Shown: positions 1-9,712, counted from the first letter of the stretch. The stretch is 64,000 bases of DNA from Gp6-AA40 sp963741135 (GCA_963741135.1 CAVUHC010000005.1:248001-312000); one strand, 5' to 3'. Program-made: numbers and translations. The notes: generated by a model not told the origin, from the sequence alone.

Positions 1-4
1 ACGT

Positions 5-583
5 GTGTCCGTGCCACCGAGTGACGCCGAACTGGCGAAGGAGGCGCTTGCGGGCTCTGATTCCGCAAGCCGCGCGCTGGTAGCCAGGTACGCTACACCC
101 GCGGTCAATTTCGTCTTCCGCTTCGTGCACGATCGCGCGCTTGCCGAAGATCTCGCGCAGGAGGGGTTTCTCCGCGTCTTTCAGCGCCTGAACACCTACG
201 ATCCGGAACGGAAATTTTCGAGCTGGTTCTTTCAGGTCGTTCGCAACGTGACCATCGACCACCTTCGCGTCAATCGACTGGCGACCACGTCGCTCGACGA
301 GCTCAAAGAGGGAGGCTTTGAAGGTGCCGCGGCCGACAGAACGAGGTCATCACCCGAGCATCTTGCAGGGCAGGGCGAGCTCGCGGGCGCCCTCGAACAG
401 GCCTTGGCGCGACTTCGACCCGAGTACCGGGAAGTGGTCGTCCTTCGCTACCAGGAAGGACTGACCCATCCGGAGATTTCCGAGATCCTCGGGATGCCCA
501 GCGGCACGGTCAAGACCTACCTGCATCGAGCCCGGAAAGAGCTTGCGTCGATTCTTTCGTCGAAGGGATGGGGGCCCGCCTGA
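5..583 (+). CDS. ECF-type RNA polymerase sigma factor
   Basis: Sigma-70 family factor of the extracytoplasmic-function type (192 aa), expected to direct RNA polymerase to stress or envelope promoters. The sigma-2 region is visible near residues 25-90 (RFVHDRALAEDLAQEGFLRV, then FSSWFFQVVRNVTIDHLR), and sigma-4 with its helix-turn-helix near residues 135-185 (YREVVVLRYQEGLTHPEIS, MPSGTVKTYLHRARKEL). Length fits the family. GTG at 5 is the first usable start, but the window edge prevents excluding an upstream one. The next two genes, an anti-sigma-like membrane protein and a bactofilin-like membrane protein, follow closely and suggest one regulated unit. The regulon is not predictable from this sequence. 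Confidence 0.93.
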   Translation: MSVPPSDAELAKEALAGSDSASRALVARYATPAVNFVFRFVHDRALAEDLAQEGFLRVFQRLNTYDPERKFSSWFFQVVRNVTIDHLRVNRLATTSLDELKEGGFEGAAADRTRSSPEHLAGQGELAGALEQALARLRPEYREVVVLRYQEGLTHPEISEILGMPSGTVKTYLHRARKELASILSSKGWGPA

Positions 584-617
584 ATGTCTGAAACCATTTG
601 CGCCGAGGTTCCGTAAA

Positions 618-1151
618 GTGACCAGGGACGCGATCAGAGACCGAAACATGCAGGATCGTGAACAACTGGAGCGCTGGCTGGCCAGCGAGGCAACAGGGCA
701 GGAGGATGCTGCGGACGCCGCGTTCGCGCACCTGTTCGCCGCGGTGCCGAAGGTCGAGCCCCGGGCGGAATTCGTCGAGCGGACCGCCGCTCGAGTCTGG
801 GCCGAGAGGACGCGGCGACGCCGCGTCGCGGTCCTGGGGTGGGCGGCCGCCGTCGTCATTGCCGCTGCAGGCAGCCTGGCTGGTTACGCGGTAGCAGGCC
901 CAGCGAGTACGTGGGCCGTCAAGACTGGCGTACAGCTGATGTCGCACGCGATGCCATGGCTCCTCGCATACGCGACCGAGGCCATGAACCTCTGGTGGGT
1001 CGCCGCGCGTGTCGGAAACCACCTCGCGCTGGTAATCGCGACACCTCCGCGCGCGGCTGGGCTCGTAGCCGTGGAGCTTGTCGGGATCTTCGCGTTCTTC
1101 GCCCTGCAGCGGCTGGTTCGATTGGAGCTTCGAGGAGAGGCACACGTATGA
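618..1151 (+). CDS. Anti-sigma-factor-like membrane protein
   Basis: Small membrane protein of about 177 aa directly after the sigma factor, probably its anti-sigma partner by position. The N-terminal 70 residues are soluble and charged (DREQLERWLAS). One strong membrane segment follows (VAVLGWAAAVVIAAAGSLAG) and another lies near the C terminus (LVAVELVGIFAFFALQ). I see no ZAS-type zinc motif (HxxxCxxC), so the family is not proven. Start is uncertain: GTG 618 has a GAGG about 9 nt upstream, ATG 648 is the alternative, and ATG 543 would overlap the sigma gene. The stop overlaps the next start as ATGA, which indicates translational coupling. Confidence 0.7.
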   Translation: MTRDAIRDRNMQDREQLERWLASEATGQEDAADAAFAHLFAAVPKVEPRAEFVERTAARVWAERTRRRRVAVLGWAAAVVIAAAGSLAGYAVAGPASTWAVKTGVQLMSHAMPWLLAYATEAMNLWWVAARVGNHLALVIATPPRAAGLVAVELVGIFAFFALQRLVRLELRGEAHV

Positions 1152-2434
1152 AACGACAGGTGGCATATGCGGCAATCGCGGTATTGACCGCGCTGTGGGC
1201 GGGGGCGTACGTGCTGCTCGCGCAAACGCCGACCGCGGCCGAGCTCCGCAGCCAGCTCACGGAACGCTATGAGATCGTCGCGTTGCAGCAAGGCGTCGCG
1301 CTTGTGCCGCGCCTGGCTGATGCCCGCGTCCGCATCATTCAGATCGTGGATGGAGCCGTAACAGTAGATGGTGAAACGCTGACGGCGGCTCAGCTCAGAG
1401 ACAGGCTTGGCGCGGACGCCAACCTGGTGATCCAGCTGACGTACCTCGATCGCGCCGCCCTGCAGGGGCTGCCAGGAGCGGCGTCATCACCTGCCACTCC
1501 GGCCGCCGTCCCCGCGGCGCCACCCGAGCCGTCGCGAACGGTGCGACGGGGAGGAGACATCGTCCGGATCGGCGGCCCTGTTACTGTCGGACAAGATGAA
1601 CGCGTGGAGGGCGACGTCGTGGCGATCTTTGGCCCCGTCAACGTAGATGGCGAAGTGACGGGCGATGTCGTCGCCGTGATGGGCCCGTTGACCCTGGGGC
1701 CACATGCCATCGTGCACGGAGACGTGCAGGCGGTCGGCGGGCCTCTCAATCGTGCGCCAGAGGCGCAGGTGTCGGGCGACACGAACGAAGTCGCGATTGG
1801 CTCGAACGTCGGTCGCCGCTGGTCGATGTCGAATTTCTTCGGGTCGTTCGGCGACCGCGTTGGCAGCTTCGCGGTAACCACCGCGCGCTTGCTGCTCTTC
1901 ATTCTTCTCGGTCTGATCGCCGTAGCCCTCCTGCGCCAGCCAGTAGAGCGGATTGCCGCGAAGGCTGCCTCGGATCCGATACGGTCAACGCTCGTCGGAC
2001 TGCTTGCTGAGATCCTGTTCGTGCCAGTGCTCCTGGTCACCATCTTTGCCCTGGTTGTGTCGATCGTGGGCATCCCCCTGCTCGTGCTGGTGCCGTTCGC
2101 CGTCGTTCTGCTCGGTGTCGTCATGCTCGTGGGCTTTACGGGAGCCGCGTATCAAGCCGGCAGCATCGTGCTCCATCGTTTCGGACGCGACGATCAGAAC
2201 CCGTATCTGGCGGTGGCCGCCGGCACGGTGGTCATTGCAGCCGTCACGCTCGTGGCAAAGCTCGTGTCAATGGTGGGCGGGTTCTTCGTGGGGATACCGT
2301 TTACCTTCGTCGGCTACGTGATCGAATATCTGGCCTGGACGATGGGGTTCGGCGCTGCGATCCTGGCGTGGTTCAACCTGCGAAACAAGTCCACGTCGCC
2401 ACCGATCTCGGCGGCCATGCCGGATGGCGCCTAG
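1148..2434 (+). CDS. Bactofilin-like repeat protein with C-terminal membrane domain
   Basis: Protein of 428 aa with an N-terminal signal or anchor segment (residues 5-25), a variable alanine/proline linker, then a short right-handed beta-helix-like block around residues 140-215 with repeats such as GGPVTVGQDERVEGDVVAIF and GEVTGDVVAVMGPL, typical of polymer-forming bactofilin domains. The C-terminal half has about four hydrophobic helices (for example LLLFILLGLIAVALL and VPVLLVTIFALVVSIVG). Start ATG 1148 overlaps the upstream stop. Sigma/anti-sigma/bactofilin-membrane cassettes suggest an envelope-stress or shape module, but no function has been shown for this arrangement here. The domain call is good; the role is inferred. 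Confidence 0.72.
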   Translation: MKRQVAYAAIAVLTALWAGAYVLLAQTPTAAELRSQLTERYEIVALQQGVALVPRLADARVRIIQIVDGAVTVDGETLTAAQLRDRLGADANLVIQLTYLDRAALQGLPGAASSPATPAAVPAAPPEPSRTVRRGGDIVRIGGPVTVGQDERVEGDVVAIFGPVNVDGEVTGDVVAVMGPLTLGPHAIVHGDVQAVGGPLNRAPEAQVSGDTNEVAIGSNVGRRWSMSNFFGSFGDRVGSFAVTTARLLLFILLGLIAVALLRQPVERIAAKAASDPIRSTLVGLLAEILFVPVLLVTIFALVVSIVGIPLLVLVPFAVVLLGVVMLVGFTGAAYQAGSIVLHRFGRDDQNPYLAVAAGTVVIAAVTLVAKLVSMVGGFFVGIPFTFVGYVIEYLAWTMGFGAAILAWFNLRNKSTSPPISAAMPDGA

Positions 2435-2436
2435 TT

Positions 2437-2520
2437 GGGGATCGGGGATCAGCGATCAGGGATCAGGGATCTGGGAACGGGACGTTGGGATTTGGATCTT
2501 GGGATTTGGGATTTGGGATC
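2437..2520. repeat. Word-like tandem repeat (GGGATCA / GGGATTT units)
   Basis: The gap between the bactofilin-like gene and mnmA (convergent) consists of degenerate 7-nt units, first GGGATCA-like and then GGGATTT-like. The same units recur near 17.76, 29.08, 49.6 and 49.7 kb. No gene is seen. Confidence 0.8.
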
Positions 2521-2522
2521 TT

Positions 2523-3584
2523 CTACTCGATCCACCCCCCGCCGACCACGCTGTCTCCGTCGTAAAAGACGACGGCCTGGCCCGGCGTGATCGCAGGCTG
2601 GGGCTCATCGAAGATCATCTCCGCCCGTCCATCGGGGAGCGCGCACACGGACCCCGCGCCCGGCTTGTGCCGGTGCCGGATCTGCGCGGCGACGCGCATC
2701 GGTGATCCCGGCGCATCGATCGCAATCCAGTTCACGCCTGACGCGGAGAGCCGCGGCTTCTCGAGCGCGTCGCGGGCGCCGACCGTCACGGTAGCGGCCT
2801 CAGCATCGATCTTCAGCACATAGAGCGGCGAGGATGCGGAGATGCCAAGCCCCTTGCGCTGGCCAACCGTGAAGCGATGAACGCCGCCATGCGTCCCGAG
2901 GTGGCGACCCTCCTCGTCGACGATCGCGCCGCTGCGTACCACCGACGGCTCCTTGCGCGCAACAAACGAGGCGTAGTCGCCATCGGGCACAAAGCAGATC
3001 TCCTGGCTGTCCGGCTTGTCGGCCACCGCCAGGCCAAGGCGGTGCGCCTGTGCACGGACCTCTGACTTCGACAAGAAACCGACAGGAAACACTGCCCGCG
3101 CGAGTTGATCCTGCGTCAACGAGAACAGGAAATACGACTGATCCTTCTCCGGGTCCGCACTGCGCTTCAGCAACCAGCGGCCGTCGGGAGCGTGCTCAAC
3201 GCGGGCGTAGTGGCCGGTCGCGACCTGCTCGGCACCGAGGCCACGCGCGCGATCGAGCAGCGTCGAGAACTTCAGATCGCTGTTACAGTGCGCGCAGGGC
3301 AGCGGCGTGCGTCCGGACGCGTACTCGCGCACGAAGTTCGAGATGACCGTCTCCTGGAACTGCCGCTCGAAATTGACGATGTAGTGAGGAAAGCCGAGAG
3401 TGGAGGCCACGCGCCGCGCATCCTGGAGGTCGTCGAGCGTGCAGCAGGTGCCCCACGCCTGCTCGCCGCCGCGCTGATCGTAGAGCTGCATCGACAGACC
3501 GATGACGTGATGACCCTGCTCGGCGAGCAGGGCCGCGGCGACCGAGGAGTCGACGCCTCCCGACATGGCTACAACAATTCGCAC
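2523..3584 (-). CDS. mnmA: tRNA-specific 2-thiouridylase MnmA
   Basis: ATP-dependent enzyme that thiolates U34 of tRNA for Lys, Glu and Gln in the cytosol, taking sulfur from a cysteine desulfurase relay. The PP-loop SGGVDSS is at residues 7-13. The two catalytic cysteines are seen in the CAHCNSDLKF context near residue 100 and in EICFVPDGDY near residue 200, and GTCCTLDD also fits the family. About 353 aa, normal length. GTG 3584 (MRIVVAMSGGVDSS) is chosen because the protein aligns from there; the longer frame from 3647 adds an atypical leader. The cysteine desulfurase gene lies just upstream on the same strand, a sensible partner. Confidence 0.96.
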   Translation of the reverse strand: MRIVVAMSGGVDSSVAAALLAEQGHHVIGLSMQLYDQRGGEQAWGTCCTLDDLQDARRVASTLGFPHYIVNFERQFQETVISNFVREYASGRTPLPCAHCNSDLKFSTLLDRARGLGAEQVATGHYARVEHAPDGRWLLKRSADPEKDQSYFLFSLTQDQLARAVFPVGFLSKSEVRAQAHRLGLAVADKPDSQEICFVPDGDYASFVARKEPSVVRSGAIVDEEGRHLGTHGGVHRFTVGQRKGLGISASSPLYVLKIDAEAATVTVGARDALEKPRLSASGVNWIAIDAPGSPMRVAAQIRHRHKPGAGSVCALPDGRAEMIFDEPQPAITPGQAVVFYDGDSVVGGGWIE

Positions 3585-3635
3585 TACAAGTGGGCCGCCC
3601 CAAAGCCAGCCCCGTATCGCAAATACTGAGACAAG

Positions 3636-3698
3636 CCACGGAGACACGGAATCACGGAGAAAAACCCCTAATTACTCCGTGTCTCCGCGCCTCCGTGG
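3636..3698. repeat. Inverted repeat CCACGGAGACACGGAG type
   Basis: Two arms of 24 nt (3636-3659 and 3675-3698) are near-perfect reverse complements around a 15-nt loop. The hairpin lies between the cysteine desulfurase stop and the mnmA start. It resembles the CCACGAAG word family at 27.1, 33.5 and 49.6 kb. Confidence 0.75.
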
Positions 3699-3707
3699 CC
3701 CGTCTCG

Positions 3708-4875
3708 TCATGCTCTTACCGGGGCACGGGTGAGGCTTCGCAGCTTCTCGACCATCTTCGGCAGCACCGCGATGACGCGATCGATCTCCGCGTCCGTGCT
3801 TGACGCGCCGAGACTGAAGCGAATCGAGTTCTGTGCGCGGTGGGCGTTGAACCCCATCGCCTTGAGTACGTGTGATGGCTCCAGCGTTCCCGACGAGCAG
3901 GCCGAGCCAGTTGACACCGCAATGCCCTCGAGGTCCAGCGCGATCAGCAGCGATTCGGCTTCGACGCGATCGAAGCTGACGTTGGTCGTGTTCGGCACCC
4001 GGGGCTCGCGCGCTCCGTTGACGGCGGTCCCTGGAACCGCGGCAAGGATTTCCGCCTCGAGCCGGTCGCGCAGCGCCGACAGGCGTGCGCCTTCGTCTGC
4101 CATCTTGCCTCGCGCGAGCCGCGCGGCGACTCCCATGCCGACGATCCCGGCAACGTTTTCGGTCCCGGCGCGACGGCTCCGCTCCTGGCGTCCCCCGGTC
4201 AGCAGCGGCAGCACACGCAGGCCACGCCGAATCCAGAGTGCACCGACGCCCTTCGGTCCGTAGAACTTGTGCGCCGAGATCGACAGCATGTCGACGCCGA
4301 GGCTCCTCACGCTGATCGGCAGCTTGCCGGCGGACTGCACGGCGTCGGTGTGAAACAGCGCGCCCCGGTCGTGTGCAATTCGCGCGAGCTCCGCGATGGG
4401 CTGAATCGTCCCGATCTCGTTGTTCGCGTGCATCACCGACACCAGCGCCGTGTCGTCGGCCAACGCCGCACGAAGGGCGTCTGGCGCTGACGATCCCCGT
4501 CTGGTCGACCGGGAGCAGGGTCGTCCGCCATCCACGCTTGGCCATGGCCTTGAGCGTGTTCAGGACCGCCTCGTGCTCGATGCTGGACGCGATGAGATGC
4601 CGGCGTCCAGTTGCTTCAAGCGCCTCGGCCGCCCCGCGAATGGCTATGTTGTCGCTTTCAGTCCCGCCGCTGGTGAAGAGGACCTCGGACGGATCCGCGC
4701 CCAGCAAGGCTGCCACGTCCGTCCGAGCCTCGTCGATCGCCGCTTTCGCCTGCTGCCCGAAATGGTGGACGCTCGACGGATTGCCGAATTCCTCGCGCAA
4801 CGCCCCGGTCATCCGGTCGACGACCTCCGGAAGTAGGGGGGTAGTAGCGTTATGGTCGAGATAGATTCGCTCCAC
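3708..4875 (-). CDS. Cysteine desulfurase (IscS/NifS-like), one frameshift
   Basis: PLP enzyme that releases sulfur from cysteine for tRNA thiolation and Fe-S assembly. The N-terminal part reads MERIYLDHNATTPLLP from GTG 4875. The C-terminal part has HANNEIGTIQPI, the PLP lysine in SAHKFYGPKG and the active-site loop STGSACSSGT. The two parts are in different frames: near 4485 one extra base separates VDQTGIVS from PDALRAALADD. Removing one G restores a continuous protein of about 388 aa. All catalytic residues are present and no internal stop is needed, so a sequencing insertion is more likely than a dead gene. TTG 4887 is an alternative start. It lies upstream of mnmA on the same strand. 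Confidence 0.88.
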
Positions 4876-5047
4876 AGGCTTTTTCAAATCGTAGCATTTC
4901 GCCCTAACCCGCAGTCGTCTAAAGCCTAGACAAGTTTTTCGAGCGGCCGATATACTCAGTGGGCTCCTGCCACCGTCAGTCAAGCGTGAGCTCGATTTTT
5001 GGCTCCTCGGGTCTGCCTTGGGGCTGCAGAAAGAGTCGGAGGACCAG

Positions 5048-5617
5048 ATGTGGAAGCGTGATGAAGCGGTGAAACCGACAGGGCCGGGAACGCCGGCGGG
5101 ACCGGTCGCACCTACCCAGCACCAGCCGCAGGCCAACGTACGGCCGCGCAGCCGGAGCCGCGGCGGCAGCAGATGACGGAGGGGGATGTTGTGAATATCG
5201 GGAAGTCAGTGGTCATCAAGGGCGAGCTGAACGGCAGCGAGGATCTCACGATCGAAGGTCACGTCGAGGGCAAGATCGAGTTGCAGCGACCACGTGCTGA
5301 CGATCGGCCCTAACGGGAAGATCAAGGCGCAGGTGTTCGCGAAGGCGGTCATCGTGCTCGGCGAAGTCAACGGCAATGTCACGGCCACCGAAAAGGTCGA
5401 CATCCGGGACGGTGGCTCGGTCGACGGTGACATCATCTCGCCGCGCGTGGCGATCGCCGAGGGCGCTCACTTCCGCGGCAGCGTCGACATGCAGCGCAAG
5501 GGCGCTCAGCCAGGCCCGAGCAAGAGCGAGGGGCAGCAGAACCAGAAAGTCGGCGGCCGTACCGAACCCGCCGCAGCCGGTTGGGGCGCACTAGACATTT
5601 TTGTCATTAGTGACTAG
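5048..5617 (+). pseudogene. Bactofilin (polymer-forming cytoskeletal protein), two frameshifts
   Basis: A small bactofilin. A proline-rich N-terminal tail starts at ATG 5048 (MWKRDEAVKPTGPGTPAGP). The core then reads VVNIGKSVVIKGELNGSEDL from about 5188 in another frame, and continues as HVLTIGPNGKIKAQVFAKAV in a third frame up to the stop at 5617. The joins fall near 5150-5170 and at about 5288, where dropping one A gives ELRDHVL. Repeats such as GEVNGNVTATEKVDI and GSVDGDI are the bactofilin beta-helix rungs. The protein would form cytoplasmic filaments. No residue is missing apart from the indels, so the gene is probably intact in the organism. Confidence 0.8.
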
Positions 5618-5742
5618 TGATTGGTGATCGCGGCTTCGGCCGCCATCGCCAGCCATTAGTCACGTCTCTCCGTCGGCGGATCACAAATCACGTAATTGTA
5701 AATCCCCAATTTACGAATCCGGGAATCGTCTATCATTCGAGG

Positions 5743-6543
5743 TTGTCACTCTCCGACCTCTTCTCCCGTCGTCGCAAGGACGAATCGGACGCCGCTGACA
5801 GCGGCGCCGCGATTCGCCTGTCCATCCGACCAAGGCACTCGCCAAGTTTCTCTCCAGCCTCAGCCTGAACCCCCGGGCGCAGCCGCTGCTGCTCGATCTC
5901 GGCCCCGTTGTCGGGACCAACATCACGTTCTTCGGCGAAGAGTTGGGCTGCAAGATCCTCGTCGAGAATGTCTACAAGGACATCGATCGGCACGTTCGCG
6001 AGGCAAAGCTCGAGGAGCTGCCCGCGTTCTTCGAGAAGCGTTTTACGCAGGAAGAGGACAGCGTCGACGGGATTCTCTGCTGGGACGTGTTCGACTACCT
6101 CGAGCGGCCGGCGGCGCTGGCCGCTCGCCCGGCAGCTGGTGCGGATGCTTCGACCTGACGGCGTGCTGCTCGCGTTGTTCAGTACCGCGCATCCGACTGG
6201 ATCCGTCTGGACCGACGTACACGACGGCACGTGGTGGTCGATCGGCACGAACCTGCAGTACCGGTCCTATGCCGCGGCACGCGCCAAGCAGCGTCCGCTG
6301 CTCAACCGTGACATTCAGCGTATGTTCGAACCGCTGCGCATCACCGAGCAGTTTCTGCTGAAGACCAACCTGCGCGAAGTGCTGTTCCGCAAGCCCGCCG
6401 CGCCGCAGCCGCGCAGCGGCGAAGGCGGGCCGGCATCGCCTGCCGAATCCCGAAGAATTGAGCGATCGAGCGAGCGATGGCGCGCCCAGTCATCGCCCTG
6501 CTCACCGATTTCGGCACGCGCGATCACTACGCCGGCACGATGA
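5743..6543 (+). pseudogene. Class I SAM-dependent methyltransferase-like protein, frameshifted
   Basis: Three frame segments join into one methyltransferase-like protein. TTG 5743 begins MSLSDLFSRRRKDES. After a shift near 5825 the frame reads AKFLSSLSLNPRAQPLLLDL with a motif-I-like DLGPVVGTN. After another shift near 6115 it reads ARQLVRMLRPDGVLLALFST, then FEPLRITEQFLLKTNLREVL. GILCWDVFDYL resembles motif II/III. The end is unclear: the open frame stops at 6543 and overlaps the next gene, but a stop at 6461 would be used if one more indel exists. The substrate is unknown. It sits between the bactofilin and the SAM hydrolase genes in the same orientation. Confidence 0.6.
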
Positions 6544-7272
6544 AGGGCGTCGCGCTCGGCATCTGTCCCGACGCGACGCTCGTCGATATCACCCACGACA
6601 TCGCACCGCAGGACGTGCTGGGCGGCGCGCTCGAGCTCGCGGCGTCATTCAAGTATTTTCCGCCGGGCACGATTTTCCTGGTCGTCGTCGATCCAGGCGT
6701 CGGCTCGTCACGGCGGGGCATTGCCGCCGAGGCCGGCGGCTACCGGTTCGTGGCGCCCGACAACGGCGTGCTGACGATGGTGTTCAGAGAAGTCGCCGCC
6801 GAAGCGCGTCGTGGAGCTGACCGAGCGACGGTATGCGCGTCCGACCGTGAGCCGCACCTTCGAGGGACGCGATCGGTTCGCGCCCGCGGCCGCCTGGCTC
6901 GCCAAAGGTATCGATCTCACGGCGCTCGGGCGGACGCTGACGTCATGGCACGTCCTCGACGATTCCCGAGCCGACGTGTGCCGAGGGGCGGATCGTCGGA
7001 GAGGTGCTGCGCGTCGATCGCTTCGGCAACCTGGTGACCAACGTCGATCGGCGCATGTTCGATCGCGTTTGCGAGCGGAGGCGCGCTCGACGATTGCCGC
7101 GGCGGAACATGCCGTGACCAGGCTCGTGGCGACCTACGCCGAGGCGGACGCCGGATCGGTCTGCGCGCTCTTCGGCAGCTCCGATCATCTCGAGGTCGCG
7201 GTGAACGGCGGGAGCGCCGCCACGCGCCTGCATCTCGCTCGCGGGGCACCCGTTATCGTCACGCGACGATAA
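6477..7272 (+). pseudogene. SAM hydrolase (adenosine-forming, DUF62 family), frameshifted
   Basis: Begins MARPVIALLTDFGTRDHYAG at ATG 6477 and continues with DITHDIAPQD, FLVVVDPGVGS and RFVAPDNGVLT, all hallmarks of the COG1912/DUF62 family that hydrolyses S-adenosylmethionine to adenosine and methionine. The frame changes near 6805 (to VELTERRYARPTVSRTFEGR, then FAPAAAWLAKG), near 6970 (to GRIVGEVLRVDRFGNLVTNV) and near 7075 (back to AVTRLVATYAEADAGSVCAL, ending GAPVIVTRR). The restored length of about 265 aa is normal. The conserved aspartates and the DRFGNLVTN motif are all there, so indels rather than decay explain the breaks. Confidence 0.8.
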
Positions 7273-7288
7273 TTGCGGCACGACGACA

Positions 7289-7380
7289 TGTCCGCCTGCA
7301 GGCGGACACTCCGATATCCATGGCTGGCGTTCGGCGATGATCATCGGTAGCGTCCGGCGATCGATCATCGGTAGCGTCCG
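7289..7380. repeat. Palindrome plus tandem ATCGGTAGCGTCCG units
   Basis: A perfect 20-nt palindrome lies at 7289-7308 (TGTCCGCC-TGCA-GGCGGACA). Two copies of an 18-nt word containing ATCGGTAGCGTCCG follow at 7339-7356 and 7363-7380. The word matches the GGTAGTGTCCGGCTTTAGCC-type repeat seen on the opposite strand at 33.44 and 56.1 kb. The remaining bases of this 148-nt gap show no gene. Confidence 0.7.
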
Positions 7381-7420
7381 AGCGATCCAAGCCGGACCGT
7401 GTTAGGATTCGTGGTTTCCG

Positions 7421-8631
7421 ATGTTGAATTTTGATCTGACCGACGATCAGCAGCTGCTCGAGCGGACGGTGCGCGAGTGGGCGCGCGCGCGAGGTCGCGC
7501 CCGCGCATCCGCGATCTCGATCGTGCGCATCAGTTCGACCGCGAACCTCTTGCCGCAGATGGCGTCGCTCGGTCTCGCTCGGGATCTCCGTGCCGCAGCA
7601 GTACGGCGGCGCCGGGATGGACTACGTCGCGCTCGGCATCGCCAGCGAGGAGCTCGAATACGTGGACACGTCGCTGCGCGTCATCCTGTCGGTGCACGCC
7701 GGGCTCAACTGTCTGACGCTGCTCTCGTGGGGCACCGAGGACCAGAAGCAGCGGTATCTGGTCCCGCAGGCGCAGGGCAAGAAGATCGCCACGTACGGCG
7801 CTGACCGAGCCGTCGGCGGGCAGCGATGCGCGCGGTATCCAGACCGTGGCGATCAGGAAGGGCGATCGGTACCTCCTGACCGGCGAAAAGATGTGGATCT
7901 CGCTGGCCGACGTCGCCGACAACTTCCTGGTGTTCGCCTGGACCGATCTCGAGAAGAAGAAGCAGCGCGACCCCTCAGGCATCAGCGCCTTCATCGTCGA
8001 GCGGGCGTTCAAGGGATTCTCGAGCGGCACGCTGAAGGAGAAGTGGGGCATCCTCGCGGGCAACACCGGCTTCTTCAAGATGGACGAGGTCGAGGTGCCG
8101 CAGGAGAACCTCGTGGGCCGCGAGGGCGAGGGCTTCAAGATCGCGATGTTCGCGCTCGACCAGGGACGCTACACGGTGGCCGCGGGCGCGACGGGGCTGA
8201 TCCGCGCGTGCCGCGATGCCAGCGTGAAGTATGCGAAGCAGCGCAAGACGTTCGGCGTCGAGATCGGCTCGCACCAGCTCGTCAAGGAAATGATCGCGCA
8301 GATGGAGTCCGACTATCAGGCGTCGCGGCTGCTCTGGATGCGCGCGGGCTGGTTGAAGAACATCGGGCGCCGCAATACGCGCGAAACGGGACTGGCCAAA
8401 TGGTTTGCGACCGTCGCCTCGGAGCGCGCCGCGGCGACGCGGTGCAGATTCACGGGGCCAATGGCTATTCGGACGAGTATCCGGTCGGGACGGTTCTACC
8501 GCAACTGCAAGGGCGCGGTGATCTACGAAGGCACGCGCGAAATTCACAAGCTGATGCAGGCCGACTACCTGCTCGGCTACCGGAACGACCGGCCGACGCG
8601 GTGCGAGCTGCCTGCGTGGGAGCGCCAATGA
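7421..8631 (+). pseudogene. Acyl-CoA dehydrogenase, about six frameshifts
   Basis: FAD-dependent acyl-CoA dehydrogenase of about 400 aa. Visible blocks in order: MLNFDLTDDQQLLERTVREW; PRIRDLDRAHQFDREPL; PQQYGGAGMDYVALG; LTEPSAGSDARGIQTVAIRK with GEKMWISLADVA (flavin/substrate binding); FKIAMFALDQGRYTVAAGA; SVKYAKQRKTFG; QIHGANGYSDEYPV; AVIYEGTREIHKLM with the catalytic-base region of the short-chain family. The blocks are in alternating frames with changes near 7490, 7555, 7580, 7800, 8430 and 8490. The last two cancel each other, a pattern typical of base-call errors. All family motifs survive. The acyl substrate cannot be told. Confidence 0.85.
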
Positions 8632-8673
8632 CAACGGCCGAAGACGACATGACCGCCAGATGCCTCGAGCACC

Positions 8674-9674
8674 ATGGACTCAGACCTTTCGCTCGACTTC
8701 CTGCGCGTCGTCGAACAGGCAGCCATCGCGTGCGCACACGACGATGGGCCAGGGCGATCGACACAAGTCGGACCAGGTGGCGGTCGAGGCGATGCGCCGC
8801 GAGATGGATTTCGGTGCCGATCGACGGCACCATCGTCATCGGCGAAGGCGAGCGCGACGAGGCGCCGATGCTCTACATCGGCGAGAAGGTCGGCGATGGC
8901 GCAGAAGTCGCCAAACGGCCAGGCGTATCCGCAGGTCGACATCGCCGTCGATCCGCTCGAGGGCACGAATCTGTGCGCGACCGGCGCGCCGAATGCGCTG
9001 GCCGTCCTGGCGGCGTCGGAACGCGGCGGCCTTCTGCACGCGCCAGACCTCTACATGGAGAAGCTGGTCGTCGGCCCGAGCTCGCGGGACGTCGTCGATC
9101 TCGACGCGCCCGTGCGGTTCAACCTGCGCGCGATCGCCCAGTCGCTCGGCCGCCGCGTCGAGGATCTCGTGGTGATCGTCCTCGATCGGCCGCGCCACGA
9201 GACAGCTGATCGACGACATCCGCTCCACCGGCGCGCGCATCAGGCTGATCGGCGACGGCGACCTGTCGGCCGGCATCACCGCCGCGGTTGTCGGCAGCGG
9301 CGTGCACGCCGTCATGGGCACCGGCGGCGCGCCCGAGGGCGTGCTCACCGCTGCGGCCATGCGGTGTCTCAACGGCGAGATTTTCGCGCGGCTCGTGATC
9401 GACACGCCCGAGCACGAGCAGCGCTGCCGCGCGATGGGCATCAGGGACTTCAAGAAGATCTATCGATCGAAGGATCTCGCGCCGGGCAAGCAGCATCGTC
9501 TTCGCGGCCACGGGAGTCACGGACGGCACGCTGATGAAGGGCGTTCGGTTCTTCGGCGATGGCACGCGGACGACCTCGCTCGTGATGCAGACCAATCCGC
9601 ACCGGATCCGCTTCATCGACAGCATCCATGTGTCGGACTCGGCCTCGATCGGCGCCAAGATCCGCTTTTTCTAG
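8674..9674 (+). pseudogene. glpX: Class II fructose-1,6-bisphosphatase (GlpX), about five frameshifts
   Basis: Gluconeogenic phosphatase of the GlpX family, about 330 aa when repaired. Blocks: MDSDLSLDFLRVVEQAAIA; GQGDRHKSDQVAVEAMR; PIDGTIVIGEGERDEAPMLY (metal-binding GEGE); VDIAVDPLEGTNLCATG (DPLEGT active site); IRLIGDGDLSAGI; AVMGTGGAPEGVLTAAAM; IVFAATGVTDGTLMKGVRFF. Changes of frame near 8738, 8812, 8925, 9205 and 9492 are each one extra base, several next to short homopolymers (for example TTT at 8811). No in-frame stop disturbs the protein after repair, so it is probably functional in the organism. Confidence 0.87.
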
Positions 9675-9712
9675 CGGCGGCCCAAGGTCACTGAGGCTGA
9701 AGCCCGATACCC

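Noticed and set aside
4480..9500. A decaying genomic island of pseudogenes
   Set aside because: The genes are housekeeping types with all active-site motifs, only single-base shifts and no in-frame stops; read error fits better.
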